Assembly (NCBI GenBank): GCA_010093515.1
Contig: MU001672.1
Coordinates: 501,782 to 565,781, forward strand
DNA from: Lineolata rhizophorae
Taxonomy: Eukaryota; Ascomycota; Dothideomycetes; Lineolatales; Lineolataceae
Reading direction: 5' to 3'
Length of the DNA: 64,000 bases
Under the pieces are notes generated by a model. That model searched no databases. It worked only from the letters and a program-made list of their open reading frames with translations, and was not told where the DNA came from. Positions 21,492-32,927 of this stretch are shown here, in pieces (position 1 is the first letter of the stretch; every line of letters starts with the position of its first letter). The translations under genes were made by a program, and so were the position numbers.

Positions 21492-23737
21492 ATGGCTGGT
21501 GTCAAACGCAAGCAGGTCGAGGCGGATAAGCTCGCTAGAGCCTCCAATTCGAAAAAGATCAAAGCTACCAATTCGCAGACGAACTCGAAGAAAACGGCAC
21601 CTCCGCCGGCAGACGACGTCACTGAGTCTGACACCAGCGAGGTTGAGCATGGGTTCTATGGCTTTTCAGCCAAGGACAGTGATGTAGAGAGCGAGAGTGA
21701 CTTTGAAGGAATTGCGTCAGATGAGGAGTCAGAAGGTGCAAAAGACAATACAGCTGTAGAAAACCCGATCAGAAGGCAGGGCGTGAAGGGGCCGCTTGTA
21801 GGAGTTGACAAAGCGAACACCAATTGTATGTGCATTGAATTTTTTTTTTTTCTTCGAATTTCGTTATAACTAACTTTTAACTATCTTAGTGTCGACATCA
21901 TCAAAAGAAGCCCACGCAAAGCAAAAGGCTCTAGCAAAGGAGCGCAAAGCCTCCAAACCAAACGCTGACTTGATCCAGCGGTCAAAATACATTTGGGAAC
22001 GGCTACGCGTCAAGTCCAGTGTCCCGAAGGATGAACGGCGCGAGCTGGTCAAAGAGCTCTTCGAAATGATCACTGGCCGGGTTCGCGACTTTGTCTTCAA
22101 ACACGATTCAGTGAGGGTCATCCAGTGCGCACTCAAGTACGCGAACATGGTGCAACGCAAGAATATCGCCAAAGAACTCAAGGGCGACTACAAAACTCTG
22201 GCGGAGAGCAAATACGCCAAATTTCTCGTTGCGAAGTTGATCGTAGAAGGGTTAGATTTCTGACTAGATCTTCTTTTCTCAAAATACAATGGCTAACTAG
22301 ATACCTAGGGACGACGATATTCGTGATATGATTGTTCCGGAGTTTTATGGAAGTGTTCGCCGGCTCATCAATCAACCGGAAGCGTCCTGGATACTCGACG
22401 ATATTTACCGAGGCGCGGCAACTCCAGCCCAGAAGGCGATCCTACTTCGGGAATGGTACGGCCCTGAATTCGCTATATTCAAGACTTCGAAGACACTTGA
22501 GCCTTCGGACGGGATTCTCTCGAACATACTGTTTGAGTCTCCGGAGAAACGCAAACCCATCATGAGCTACCTGTACAACCTTATCAACCAGCTCATTCAG
22601 AAGAAAATGACCGGCTTCACCATGCTACATGACGCTATGCTGCAATATTACTTGAACACTGCACCGGGTAGTGTCGAATCGAATGAATTTCTCGAACTTC
22701 TCAAAGGCGACGAAGAATTTGATCTACTGAAGAACCTGGCCTTCACGGCCTCTGGCGCGCACGTCGTCTGCCTCGCTTTCGCGCGGGGCACTGCCAAAGA
22801 CCGTAAACACCTCCTCAAGGCTTACAAGGACACCGTCGAAATGCTCGCTTACGATCAGCACGGCCACATGGTTCTTGTCGCCGCACTCGACGTTACCGAC
22901 GACACTCAAACCTCGACCCGCTCCATCCTTACTCCCCTCATCGGCAAGGACCCACCACCTTCCAACCCCGACGAAGCTGCCCAGCAGCAAGCCAAGATCC
23001 TCGCACTCGCTTCTCATGGCCACGGTCGTATTCCGCTACTCTACCCGCTAGCCGGCGCCCAGAAATGGTTCTTCCCGGAACAGGACGCCGCTCTCCTGGC
23101 TGAGATCCAAGTCGCCCGCGCCACCACCTCCAAGAAGGACCCGCAGGTACGTCGCCGCGAAGTCGTACGCGCTATATCTGGACCCGTCCTTGCTACCATT
23201 GCAGCCCGTTCGGCTGAATTCCTACGCGACCCGTTCGCCTGCCACATGGTTGCTGAAGTTTTACTCGAAGGCGATGGAGACAAGAATGCGGCGGTAAATG
23301 CTGTCGCGGCACTCGCTGAGGGAGATCCGCGCGAGGAGGCTCACATCGCGAACAACGCGGCGGCAGGGCGCATGCTGAAGACGCTGGTGCTTGGGGGCAG
23401 ATTCGACGCGGAAAGTGGAGAGGTCAAGTTGGTAGAGCCGAGACTAGGGTTTGCAGATACATTGTGGGGCAAAATTGCGAAGTGGATGATCGAGTGGGCG
23501 TGCGGGCCGAGTAGCTTTGTTGTGGTAAATTTGGTCGATGCGGATGGGTTTGAGGGTAGAGAGGAGGTGTTGGAAAGGTTAAGGGGGGCAAGGGCGAGGT
23601 TGGAGAATGCGGCGAGTCGGACCCCAAAGGCCGATGTGGAAAAGGGTAAGGTGAAGGGAGGGAAAAAGAAAGGGGACAAGGGTGCGGCGAGGAATGCGGG
23701 GGCGAAGATCTTGCTTCAGAAGCTTTTGAGCCATTAG
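21492..23737 (+). CDS. PUF6: Pumilio-family nucleolar protein Puf6
   Basis: Three exons, 21492-21825, 21890-22250 and 22309-23737, give 707 residues. Puf6 (Penguin/PUM3 type) is a nucleolar RNA-binding protein of the 60S assembly pathway that in yeast also represses ASH1 mRNA. The first ~110 residues are basic then acidic (SDTSEVE, ESESDFEGIASDEESEG) and disordered. From about residue 130 the PUF6/PUM3 armadillo array begins, with RDFVFKHDSVRVIQCALKYAN, AKFLVAKLIVEGDDD and HVVCLAFARGTAKDRKHLLK. The end is Lys-rich (KVKGGKKKGDKGAARN), a likely nucleolar signal. The chosen ATG (21492) opens a typical Lys-rich Puf6 N-terminus; an in-frame upstream ATG at 21315 would add 59 residues lying in the promoter. 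Confidence 0.93.
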
Positions 23738-23955
23738 CTAGCTGATCAGGGAAGGCCCTGGGTTGTCGATACCACATGTGTTTCTCAGCCCTTTTGGGTC
23801 AAGAGGCCAGTGCCAGATGAGTATTGCGCGGACTCATGGGTGTTGATTATTCTATTTTCTATAAGTTTATCTAGGAATTCAGGTGGTTACGGTGCCTAGG
23901 TATGACCGAATGCTTTCTGGGGGCTTCTAAGGGTGCTCGGGTGCCCGTTGTGCTC

Positions 23956-24804
23956 CTATTCTTTGCCGCCGTACCCTTCGTCTTCCCCGTAGTGATGCTC
24001 CTCTTCCTCTTCATCAGAGGATTCATACAAACAGTCCACGTCGCACTGCAACGTGTGCAAGCATTCTTTGATTTGGGCCACTTGCTGCTCAACTTCGTAG
24101 TTCGCGTTCGCAAACACGAAAAGCTTACTCTCCAAGTCGCATCTGACCTCAAAACTCTGCCTCGCGAACCTCTCGGCGAGAAAATTTTCCATCTACATCC
24201 TGACCTGGCCGCCATTCTCAGCCTCCAGCTTCTGTGTTTGCCATGCCTCGGCGATACGGGTTTCCAAATCACGAACCCTTCCCACCTTGGCCCGGCTGTC
24301 CATTGCAGTCTCCAGCTTCTCGATTTGCCCTGCCTGTCTCTCGACACTCCGCAAGAGACTTTCTGACGCTTTGACTCCTTCGCAGGAGCCATCCACAGAC
24401 TTCTCGAGCCCTTGACCGGAGACGGTGGACAACTTGTCCATGATTTTGTTGACAATCGTGATCATCTGTCCAGTCATCGCATGCATAAGCTCACAGTATC
24501 TGTTATTCAACTGCTCTTTGAACTTCTTGAAGTTGCCGTAAACCTTGTCCATGCGCTTGCCGTTATTGGCGACTTTGTTATTCAATTGGCAATAGCGAGA
24601 GTGAAGTTTATCGACGGATGCTTTCAAAGCGTTATCGTTCCAGGTTGTCGCGCTCTGCCTTCTGGCAGGGGATCGAAGTGGTGGAGAGACGAATCTCCCG
24701 TGTGGTTGACGATGAGTCAAGGGGCCGAGCGGTTCATGGTCAGGCGTGGATCGTGAAGCGATCGGTGTGAGATGGGATCTCGACCACATGTGCACTATAG
24801 GCAT
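23956..24804 (-). CDS. Coiled-coil protein of unknown function, in-frame TAG probably inside a 48-nt intron
   Basis: One frame runs 24804-23956 but is broken by TAG at 24195-24193. A 48-nt GT-AG segment (24204-24157) spans the stop and is a multiple of three. Splicing it gives exons 24804-24205 and 24156-23956 and a 266-residue protein. Unspliced, the product is 203 residues. I do not recognise a family. The N-terminus is Pro/Arg/Ser-rich; from about residue 55 to 235 it is helical and heptad-like (for example QAGQIEKLETAMDSRAKV). The tail is acidic, with a run of Glu (SSDEEEEEHH). The intron donor (GTCAGG) is weak and no good branch point is visible, so a disrupted gene remains possible. The neighbour 110 bp upstream on the same strand is another coiled-coil unknown; the two could be related but show no clear identity. 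Confidence 0.6.
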
Positions 24805-24915
24805 TTCTGGGAAAAGGGTGGGAAAGACCTTATTACTATAGATTGGATCGGGGTTGGATTAACATAGGTTCCAGCCCCGATTACGTGCCTTCTATCTATG
24901 TCCAGCCCTACAACC

Positions 24916-26139
24916 CTAACACCAGGGCCCCATACCCTCCTGCCAACCCTCACTGTTAAACACCTCGCGGAACCCGTGCAATCTCTTTTTGACGAAATCC
25001 AGCTCAAGTTTCAGCTCCTCATTCTCAGATTTCAAGTCACTATCCACAGAACACAAATGTGTCTGGAGGCTCTCCAACGTGCCGTTGATCGCGTCCATCT
25101 GAGTACGGTTGGCTTCGAGTTCGTTTTGCCACTCGTCCGCATTGTTGCGCGGAGACTTGGCATTCCTTTGGACGAAAGTCGTTATGTCTTTGCGGGCTTG
25201 CGTGAGATCTCTCTTGAGTTGGGTAGCTTCCTCTTCTTGTTGGTTGACAGCTTCATTGAGCGGCTCCAACCTGTGCTCTTTTAGGTCGGATATGGACTGC
25301 TTTATTGCTTTTTGCTCGTCACTTAGATTGCCCAGCCTCCGCGAGAAACATCCGTCTATCCCAGCAAGGCATTCCAGGACCCAATCCTCGGTCCTACCGA
25401 CTTTGTTACGCAAGCTGTTACGCTCTTTGCGTGCCCTATGCGACTCTGCATCCAACTTTTCGATACGTGCATTGTGTCTCTGTTCCAACTCATTCATAAT
25501 ATGGGCAAATGTTTGGACCAGGCTTTCCCGAGCGGATCTCTCGTCAGCCTGCTGTTGCAGCATAGCGCCTTTCATGCTTTCCAGTTGCTCGGCGAGAGCC
25601 GCAACATCGCTCTGCCGCACAACCTTTTCTACCGGCCCCTCATCCTCGGAATGGGCGAAGCTGAAGCCGTTAATTATGCTGCTCTCGGTATCGCTGTCAG
25701 CGCTGTTAAAGGTGCTCTCCATCTCCCATGTGCTGGCCGAGAAGTTTTGGCCTTTGCGTTCTCCTGTGAAAGATGTTGTGCTGGCGGTTTCGGCCTCCTG
25801 GAACTCCGAGGGAGTCTTCCCTGGGCTAGATTTCCTCGTTTGCCCCGTGTACTTTTCGGTGTTTGCGTCGTCATTGAAACCCTCAGCGAGGCCGTTCTGT
25901 TGCTGTTTCTGCTGTTGCTCTTGTTTATGTGCCGCTGCGCCTCCAGGGATGCAGCCGGGCATCGAATTGGCACTTTCTTCTGCAGCCGTGTTGTTTGGCG
26001 GTGACGTGTGCCGCTGTACCCAGTCTCCGATAGAATACCAGAAGGAGAGGTGCGGATTTGGGGGGTCGAAAGTTGTTTTAGCAGAGCTGTCGTCGCTGCT
26101 GATGCTAATGACGTCGGAAGAACCCAGGTTGGAGTCCAT
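24916..26139 (-). CDS. Long coiled-coil protein of unknown function
   Basis: Single-exon frame of 407 residues from the Met at 26139; an in-frame Met at 26262 would add 41 residues without coding character. No family recognised. The N-terminus contains SSDVISISSDDSS, a hydrophobic core followed by acidic/serine residues that resembles a SUMO-interacting motif (inference). Residues about 20-150 are low complexity with a Gln/Lys run (KQEQQQKQQQ). From about 160 to 390 the protein is charged and heptad-like (for example EQLESMKGAMLQQQADER and NEAVNQQEEEATQLKRDL), a probable extended coiled coil. Such composition is common in structural or lineage-specific proteins, so a function cannot be assigned. 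It is transcribed toward the neighbouring coiled-coil gene. Confidence 0.65.
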   Translation of the reverse strand: MDSNLGSSDVISISSDDSSAKTTFDPPNPHLSFWYSIGDWVQRHTSPPNNTAAEESANSMPGCIPGGAAAHKQEQQQKQQQNGLAEGFNDDANTEKYTGQTRKSSPGKTPSEFQEAETASTTSFTGERKGQNFSASTWEMESTFNSADSDTESSIINGFSFAHSEDEGPVEKVVRQSDVAALAEQLESMKGAMLQQQADERSARESLVQTFAHIMNELEQRHNARIEKLDAESHRARKERNSLRNKVGRTEDWVLECLAGIDGCFSRRLGNLSDEQKAIKQSISDLKEHRLEPLNEAVNQQEEEATQLKRDLTQARKDITTFVQRNAKSPRNNADEWQNELEANRTQMDAINGTLESLQTHLCSVDSDLKSENEELKLELDFVKKRLHGFREVFNSEGWQEGMGPWC

Positions 26140-27823
26140 ATTCGTAGCAGTGATATAAAGCTTCTCACGAGATAACAGGCAAGACACTGAGATGACAATC
26201 TGTGTATCGGAAAGAAACGGGTGGGCACTGGACCCTCCGCAAAAATGGGGCGTTGAGCTCACTCGTCTACACTCACACGCGGATCACATGCACGTGATCA
26301 TTACACGATCTCTACCACAGCAACGAAGACCCCAGATGTTGCCACAAGTGTCATAGAGAGTTTTGGAACGCGCTTTGTGCAAATGACTTGCGTGAGAGAG
26401 TGGGGAGAAGTAGGAAAGAGCGAAAGTAGGAAACTACAAGAAAGCAGGAGAGAAGGGGAAGGTAAGAGAGAGTACAGGAAAGTAAGAGGAAGAAATTCCA
26501 CATCGAGGAAATCCAGTCGGCGGTGTGCTACTTTATACCCCGCGGGAGGTTCAGAGCAGTGTTAACCATGGGAATCGCAGCCGCGAACAGTCTAGGACAG
26601 TGTCCTATGGAATGGAGTGGGCCCTCACCGAGTACTAGTTTAAGTTTGTCAACTATGTCATTGAAATGCGGCACTAAAAGTACAGCGCCAAAGTTGAAGG
26701 AAGCCGTATTTATTTGTGGTCAACAGAATTGCACTGGCAGCAAGGCTTCTTTTTTTCTTTGAAAGCCTTAAGTTCGTCACATACACATTTACCCGCACGA
26801 TACTCTTGCATTATGCAACCCACAATACGTCTGATAAAATCATGCTTTTACTTCAGTTCAGTGTTACAAGACTGTTGGTGCATGCTAGCACGACATTGAG
26901 CCTTTCCGGAACCATCTAGACCGCCTAACCACAAGTCCCAAATAGATGGTCTCAGATAGTAATAATAACCTATGACTCTAGAAGCCTCCATACACTCTGC
27001 ACTTATAAGGAGGAAATTCCGAGGTGCAAAGCCGCTTTTATCGGTCCTTTCCATGGACGAGCAAAAAAATGCATGGCGTGATCCCCAAAACTCACAAACA
27101 TATATGGCGCAAGAAGTTGCCGTTACGCTCTGAAAGTTGGCATGTCGGAATTAAAATATTTGACGATCCTAAATCTAAGCTGTTACGCCAAGAGTCAACA
27201 TGTATGCTCAAGGAAACTTAATGAATCTTGGATAGCGGTAGGATTGTGTAAATCGCACTAAGCTATGTGCGTTTCCACCTGCCTGGGCCATCATTCCCAG
27301 GTTAGTGTACTGTGAAGTCAGATGTAGGCGAGAAAAGAAAATTTTTTGCTTGCTTTCGGTTGTCTCTTGGTACGACCATTCGTTCCAATTTAAGTGTACC
27401 TATGGTCTAGCTATGGACAAAGCGAGGCTTTGATCCCGTTTGCCGCTACCAACACTTTTTTTTTTTTCTGTTGGACAACGCACGTGCGATCTTGAGGGAT
27501 GTAGAAATATAGACGGCTATTTTAGATTAATGCGCTTCGATTACTTGCCTCTAGAACGTTTTATCGTTGAAACTATACCATAGCATAAAATCCCGACGCA
27601 CTTAACGAGACCAAGAATGTAGCGTACGCCGTAATAGGCCTGACGAGATCGCAGAGTAGCTTTGAAGCCACAGCATAAAAACTTGCACGAGCTCCTCTCC
27701 TGTCCCCAGTCCAAGCAGTGGCTCAAAGTCGAACCGTTTCAACAATTTCGGCTAAAAATTCCTCCCCATACCCACAAATCTATCACGCCCGGCACGCCCG
27801 CGCCCCCGTCCTCCCCTCGTTTT
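26140..27823. other. AT-richer intergenic region, no supported gene
   Basis: About 1.7 kb whose base composition is visibly less GC-rich than the flanking genes, especially 26560-27760. Only short frames occur and none has a domain signature. It could be a degraded element or ordinary spacer; no terminal repeats or transposase motifs were seen. Confidence 0.5.
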
Positions 27824-29682
27824 TTACTTCCCGTTCATCGAGACGCCGTTCAAGCCCTGCGCCAACAGCTTCTCCACCTCGTCCTTGTGCTTGCTAAAGT
27901 TATCGACCAAATTGTCCCACATCTTGGGCTCATGCTCGTGCTTCTTCTTGCTATTCCAAGCCCAATCGGTGATGGTGAAGGGGCGGGAGCTCTCGAACAT
28001 GAAGGCGACGGCCCCCTCGGAGATGCGCACCTCGGGCGGCGGGTTCGCCGACGCCGCCTTGAACTCCTCGTACGCGACGCCGTGCGGCACCATGCCGCAC
28101 TCGAAGCTGACGCCGCCCGGCTGGAACTCGTCCGACCGCCCCGCGTACTCGCCGTAGATGAGCCCCATCAGCTCCGACGCCACGTTGCGGTGGTAGTACG
28201 GCGGCCGGTACGTGTGCGACGCCACGTCCCAGCGCGGCGAGAAGATGAGGAAGTCGGCCAGCGGCGCGGCCGGGTCCCGCGAGGGGGCCGTCAGCACGCA
28301 GAAGATGGACGGGTCGATGTGGTCGACCGAGATGGAGCCCACGTTGACGAACTTGGTTAGGTCGTACTTGCAAGGAACCTGATTGGAACAGGGGAATTCG
28401 ATTAGTCCTCTTTTTTCCCCTCCGTAAAATGAAATAATGCAGGACTTGAAAGAAAAAGGGGAGGGGGGGAAGCTTACGTAGTTGCCGTGCCACGCCACAA
28501 CGTCGAACGGGCAGTGGTTCTGTGTGCTCTTGAAAAACTTGCCGCCCAACTTGTAGATAATCTCCCACGCGTCCGTGTTGATCTCGTACTTAGCTTTCGG
28601 GTGCAAAAAGTCCCTCGCGTTCGCCAGGCCGTTGGCGCCGAGCGGCCCCAGCTCCGGCAACTGGTAGTTGGAACCCCAGATCTCGAGGATGTAGCCCCGG
28701 AGCTTGGACTCGCCCTCGGCGAGCCCGACGCGGAACCGCTGGCCGCGCTGGATGATGCAGATCTCGCCGGGCTGGACAAAGAGCGGGCCGAACTCCGTCT
28801 GGATGTCGAGCGAGCCCTCCTGCGGCACGATGAGCATGTCGCCGTCCGAGTTGACCATGGCGCGGTGGTCCATGGACGCGTTGGCTAGAAACACGTGCAC
28901 GGCAAGCCCCTCACGCAGCGTCGGGTCGCCCGACCCCGCGATCGTCTTCAGCCCCGACGCGAAGTCGATCTTGCCGTCGGCGGACTCGGTCGGGATGTCG
29001 AAGGGCAGCCAGGCCAGCTGCGTCGGCGACACATGCACGCGCGGGTTGATGGGGAGGAAGTTGGCCTCGGTGTCGGGGTTGTCGGGGAGGTCGGTCTGGC
29101 AGTAGCAGAAGGAAATAAATGGCCGTCCGTTAGCTGCGTCTGCGTCTGTTGTTTCTGTCGAGTTGCTGAATTCTCGGGAAACTCACGAATCCCTGGTGAG
29201 CGACGGCCGGCCGGGCGCGGTAGAGCCACGAGCGCTTGTTCAGATGGCGCGGCGCCACGAAGGCCGAGGCCGTCATCTGCTCGGCGTAGAGGCCGAATCG
29301 GACGCATCGCGGGCTGTTCTGGCCGCGCGGGATGGTACCGGGAACGGCCTCGGACTCGAAGCTGGAGAGGTTTGGATTCACGGCATAAGTTTCCCGCACT
29401 CCACTCGATCAGGTTGAAAGTTTCAAGTGGGGTGTGCATACTGGTTGTTGAAGCCCGGTTGATACTTAAAACGAAATGTCAGCCAGCTCATTGAACGAAA
29501 GCGTCGCCAATTGAACTAAAGAAAAGATATATTTCGCGTTGAAGACTTGACCGATTTCAACTCACCTCGTAGGGATCGTTCTTGCGGGTGCCAAACGACG
29601 GAATAGCACCGTCCTTCTGGGTCTCAGCCCAGTGGAAAATTTGCTGGTACTCCTTGGGGTCTGCGAGCGGAGCGGGCGCCAT
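27824..29682 (-). CDS. hmgA: Homogentisate 1,2-dioxygenase
   Basis: Five exons: 29682-29566, 29464-29442 (only 23 nt), 29361-29187, 29095-28478 and 28378-27824, giving 495 residues. The enzyme opens the ring of homogentisate to maleylacetoacetate in phenylalanine/tyrosine catabolism. It is a cytosolic Fe(II) cupin enzyme. Iron ligands are visible: His374 and Glu380 in PPYYHRNVASELMGLIYGEY, and His410 in MVPHGV, with the same spacing (6 and 36 residues) as the human enzyme. The family N-terminal block YQPGFNNHFESEAVPG is assembled only by splicing both sides of the 23-nt exon. The fourth intron (28477-28379, 99 nt) has no stop and is a multiple of three, so retention would insert 33 residues before VPCKYDLTKF. 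The protein is somewhat longer than the usual ~445-460. No fumarylacetoacetase or maleylacetoacetate isomerase gene is seen nearby. Confidence 0.95.
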
Positions 29683-29837
29683 GATGAACGAGTTGGAGGA
29701 GCGTTGACTTTGTCAATTTGCCTTACTGTTTAACTGCTTTCACAACCAAGTTGTTGAGCCTGAATCCCGCTTATCGCCGAACAGAAAGGAAGAAGACTCC
29801 AGCAATCTCCGCAGCAAAAACAGAGGCACAGTTAGCG

Positions 29838-29850
29838 CGTATATATAAAT
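29838..29850 (-). promoter_or_regulatory. Candidate TATA box of the homogentisate dioxygenase gene
   Basis: The minus strand reads TTTATATATACGC about 160 nt upstream of the start codon, inside otherwise GC-rich sequence. Assignment as the core promoter is inference from position and sequence. Confidence 0.4.
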
Positions 29851-30934
29851 AATAAGGGCCCGCCGCGCCTTAAAGCGGGGAAGTTCCCCAAAGCCGCCCC
29901 CTCTTGCCGTTCGCGGGCGACAAACCCTGCGAGGCAAATGCAGCAATCTGGATCCTCAGCGGCCTAACGGCGTCCGTCTTGCTAGGGCCCAGGCGCTCTA
30001 GGCTGCCGGTGCCCATTCCTACGGCCATCGTCTCAAGGCTCTGGGTGAGAGAAAGCCCGGAGTGAAGAAGGACGGCCATTGGCAAAAAGCCCGTGGAACT
30101 CAACTGCCGAGAGGCCAAAGAGACCAGCAGCGCGGCCTTGTCTCTCGTGATATCGGCTTCTTCCATGCGATGGAGCGCCTCGGCCGAGGACGACGGTGGG
30201 CTTAGTGGGGCGTATGTGGGGTTGCGGAGCGGGACTCGCAAGCTTCATGAGGGGCACCGCCCGGCAGCTCCCCCAAGAGCTCTCCCGCCTCGTCTGAACA
30301 AGACCGCTAGCGCCAACTTGGACTCGATTGGCATCGCTCGCATTTGAGAATGGCTTCATGAAACCGACAAGAGCTCATGGAAGGGCCTTCCTCGACATAT
30401 GGCGACCCAGGAGGATTCGCGTCGAGACGACGTTGATCCCTCACCGCTAACCGCAGCTATGGCCACCGCCCGCCACCTGCGTATCTCCAACTACTCCTCG
30501 CGACCCCTATTTCGGTCTTAGAAGCTATATCGGCGGCCTATCTCGCAACTTGCTTTGACATGTACCTACATACCGCATGCGCATGGACCCGCCGCACGCC
30601 CGCCGAACCTCCAATTCCACGCTCCATCTCCCAGCGGCATTCTATACAACAACAGCACGCCTCACCCACGCCGTCACACCCGACTGGCAAGCCGCGTCCA
30701 GCTCCCCCTCCGCGCCGCCGCGTCGCGACACAAGCACCGACAGTCTCCCCGTCGGACTGAGACCGACCTGACAAGCGGTTGCCCGCATATCCGCGCCATG
30801 CATGTCTTTGGGGGCCCGGCTCACGAGCCGGCGCCCGACGCGCACATGGACGGGAAGCCGGCGCCCGAGACGTGCGTAGCAAGCAGGTCTCCGTAGGAGG
30901 TCGAGACTTGTCTCGCGGCTTACCTGCCGCTTCG

Positions 30935-30985
30935 TTCGTTCGCTCGCTCTCTCGCTCTCTCGTTCTCTCTTCCTCTGTCTCACGC
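30935..30985. repeat. CT-rich microsatellite
   Basis: Alternating GCTCGCTCTCTCGCTCTCTC-type repeats. Simple sequence with no coding signal. Confidence 0.8.
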
Positions 30986-31130
30986 GTGCGCGCTCTTGTG
31001 GGGCCGCCGTTGGGCCCGTCTGGCTCGTCTCCTGTCTCTCCTCGCTCGCACACGGCCGGCAGATTAGGCTACGTGCGTCTGGGGGCGCGGATGCTTCACG
31101 CGCGCGCGCCACTGGCGAGAGGAGACGGGC

Positions 31131-31151
31131 GAGTGAGTGAGTGAGTGAGTC
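31131..31151. repeat. GAGT tetranucleotide repeat
   Basis: About five copies of GAGT in tandem, a short microsatellite. Confidence 0.85.
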
Positions 31152-32895
31152 AGACGTCGGATGTGTGGTGGTGCTGGTGGTGCTGGACGGCACTGGCGGT
31201 ACCGTCGTACCGCAGGTCTGAAAACCTAAGCTATTGCCACAGGCGCGGAAGATATGGCGAGCTAGCCATCGTACGGTCGTGCTGGGTGGGAGAAGGAGCT
31301 GGATGGGCTGCTGGTGGATTGATTCGCCGGCTAACTAGCTAGCTAGCCAAGTCCTCAAATATGATGCAGGTTGGAAAAAAAGAAGGCTTATGGGCTAGAC
31401 GGCAGCAGGGCGGACAATTGGTGGCGCACCTTTGAGCGCCCAATGTTTCAGAGCGGCGCACAAAGTTTTTGGCTGCTTGGGCCGGGAGTTAGTATGAGCG
31501 ACAGTTGAGGTGCCACTGCAGAAGAGCACAGGAAGGGTTACGCGCGACCGCGCCCGTCACTCGGGACGGTCCGGTATGTAGTGGGAGGGAGCTAGAGTCA
31601 AAACGTTGGGAGCACGGCATTTTGCGGTGGTGCTACGATAGTTTGGGTTTCTGGGGGAGGGAGCAAGCGGACGGTGTGGCTTCTGCTGCGATTTCTAGTC
31701 GGTGGATCATGATTCAGATCCAAAGGGAGCTTGCGGAGGGAAATGTCCTTAAGTTGGAGCTTGTTGTTGAGCCTGTGGCTTTTCTCTGTCTTGTTTCTCA
31801 TGATAGGGACAAGCTTCATTAGGGGGCTAGTTGTGAGCGGGCCTTTGGGCTCGTTTGCAAGTATGCGAATAGCGGGATTTTCGTCATGGTGTCACCGAAG
31901 GTCTTGCGCGTGTTGACGGCAGGGTTTGCGGCGCGTGCAATAATAGGCTTTATTGGCTTCTTTGACAGTGCTTTTTCGTCTACTGTGGGTGCTAATCCGG
32001 CAATGTGCAAACCGGCTATCTCTCCTCCGCGCAAGTAAACCTGGTTCTGGTAAGCGTGCAGCAGATAAATTAGACAGGCAGTAGACGATGAGCACATCGA
32101 TGGGCCTGTCAACAGTCCCAATAGGGGTGACTAGGCACGCTCTCCTGCGAGGGACGTGGATCTGGAAGGCTACGAACCCAGGCAACAATCCCTCGCCGCC
32201 TCGTCCCACGAGCTCGACTGAGCTCCGGGCCTGTCCGTCATTGTACCCATCGCAAGAAAATCCCATGTAGGAAACGGGGAGCGGCCGCAACAAGGCTCAG
32301 CCTGAGACACCTTTGGGCCCGCCGCGAGGCTTGCTCCAACGAACGCGCAACCCACCGCTGATTGGCAGCCTTCGCGTGGCTCGTACATACATATGTACGC
32401 GACAGCAGCTGCGAAAGCACGCCGCGCATGGCCTGGGGTTGCTGGTCGCAGAGGCTGCCGGCGCGCTGGTTGGCCGGGCGCGCGACGGCGGACAGGGAGC
32501 AGCAGAGGCGGAGGCGGAGGCAGCGGAGGCGGCCCGTCGCTGGGATGCAGATATGCAGAGCGGGCGGACGCCGGGCAGTTCCCACGGGGCAATCGCCTCG
32601 CGATGACTGGGTGCCGGCGGTCGGGTTCCAGGGTGCGAAAAGTCGTGTGGACCTATGTACGCCCTGCTGCCTGCCTGCGGTCGCCCGGCCGCCCTGGCAG
32701 ACGCCGGTGCGGCGGGCACGGTTGGGACGCGTGCACGGCGAGGTGGCACAGGTAGGTACGTAGGTACGCTGTCCGAGTGACTGAGTTGACTGAGTGGATG
32801 ACTGAATAAGTCTCACTTGCGGCGTGGGCTCTCCCCAGCGCGCACGAGTGAAAGCAAGGGCGTAGGAGCGGCAGAAGCAGTAGCAGCAGTAGCAA

Positions 32896-32927
32896 CAGGC
32901 AGGCAGGCAGGCAGGCAAGCAAGCAGG
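32896..32927. repeat. CAGG/CAAG tetranucleotide repeat
   Basis: Tandem CAGG units grading into CAAG, preceded by AGCAGCAGTAGCA-type triplets. A reverse-complement version of the same pattern occurs at 49057-49090. Confidence 0.85.
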
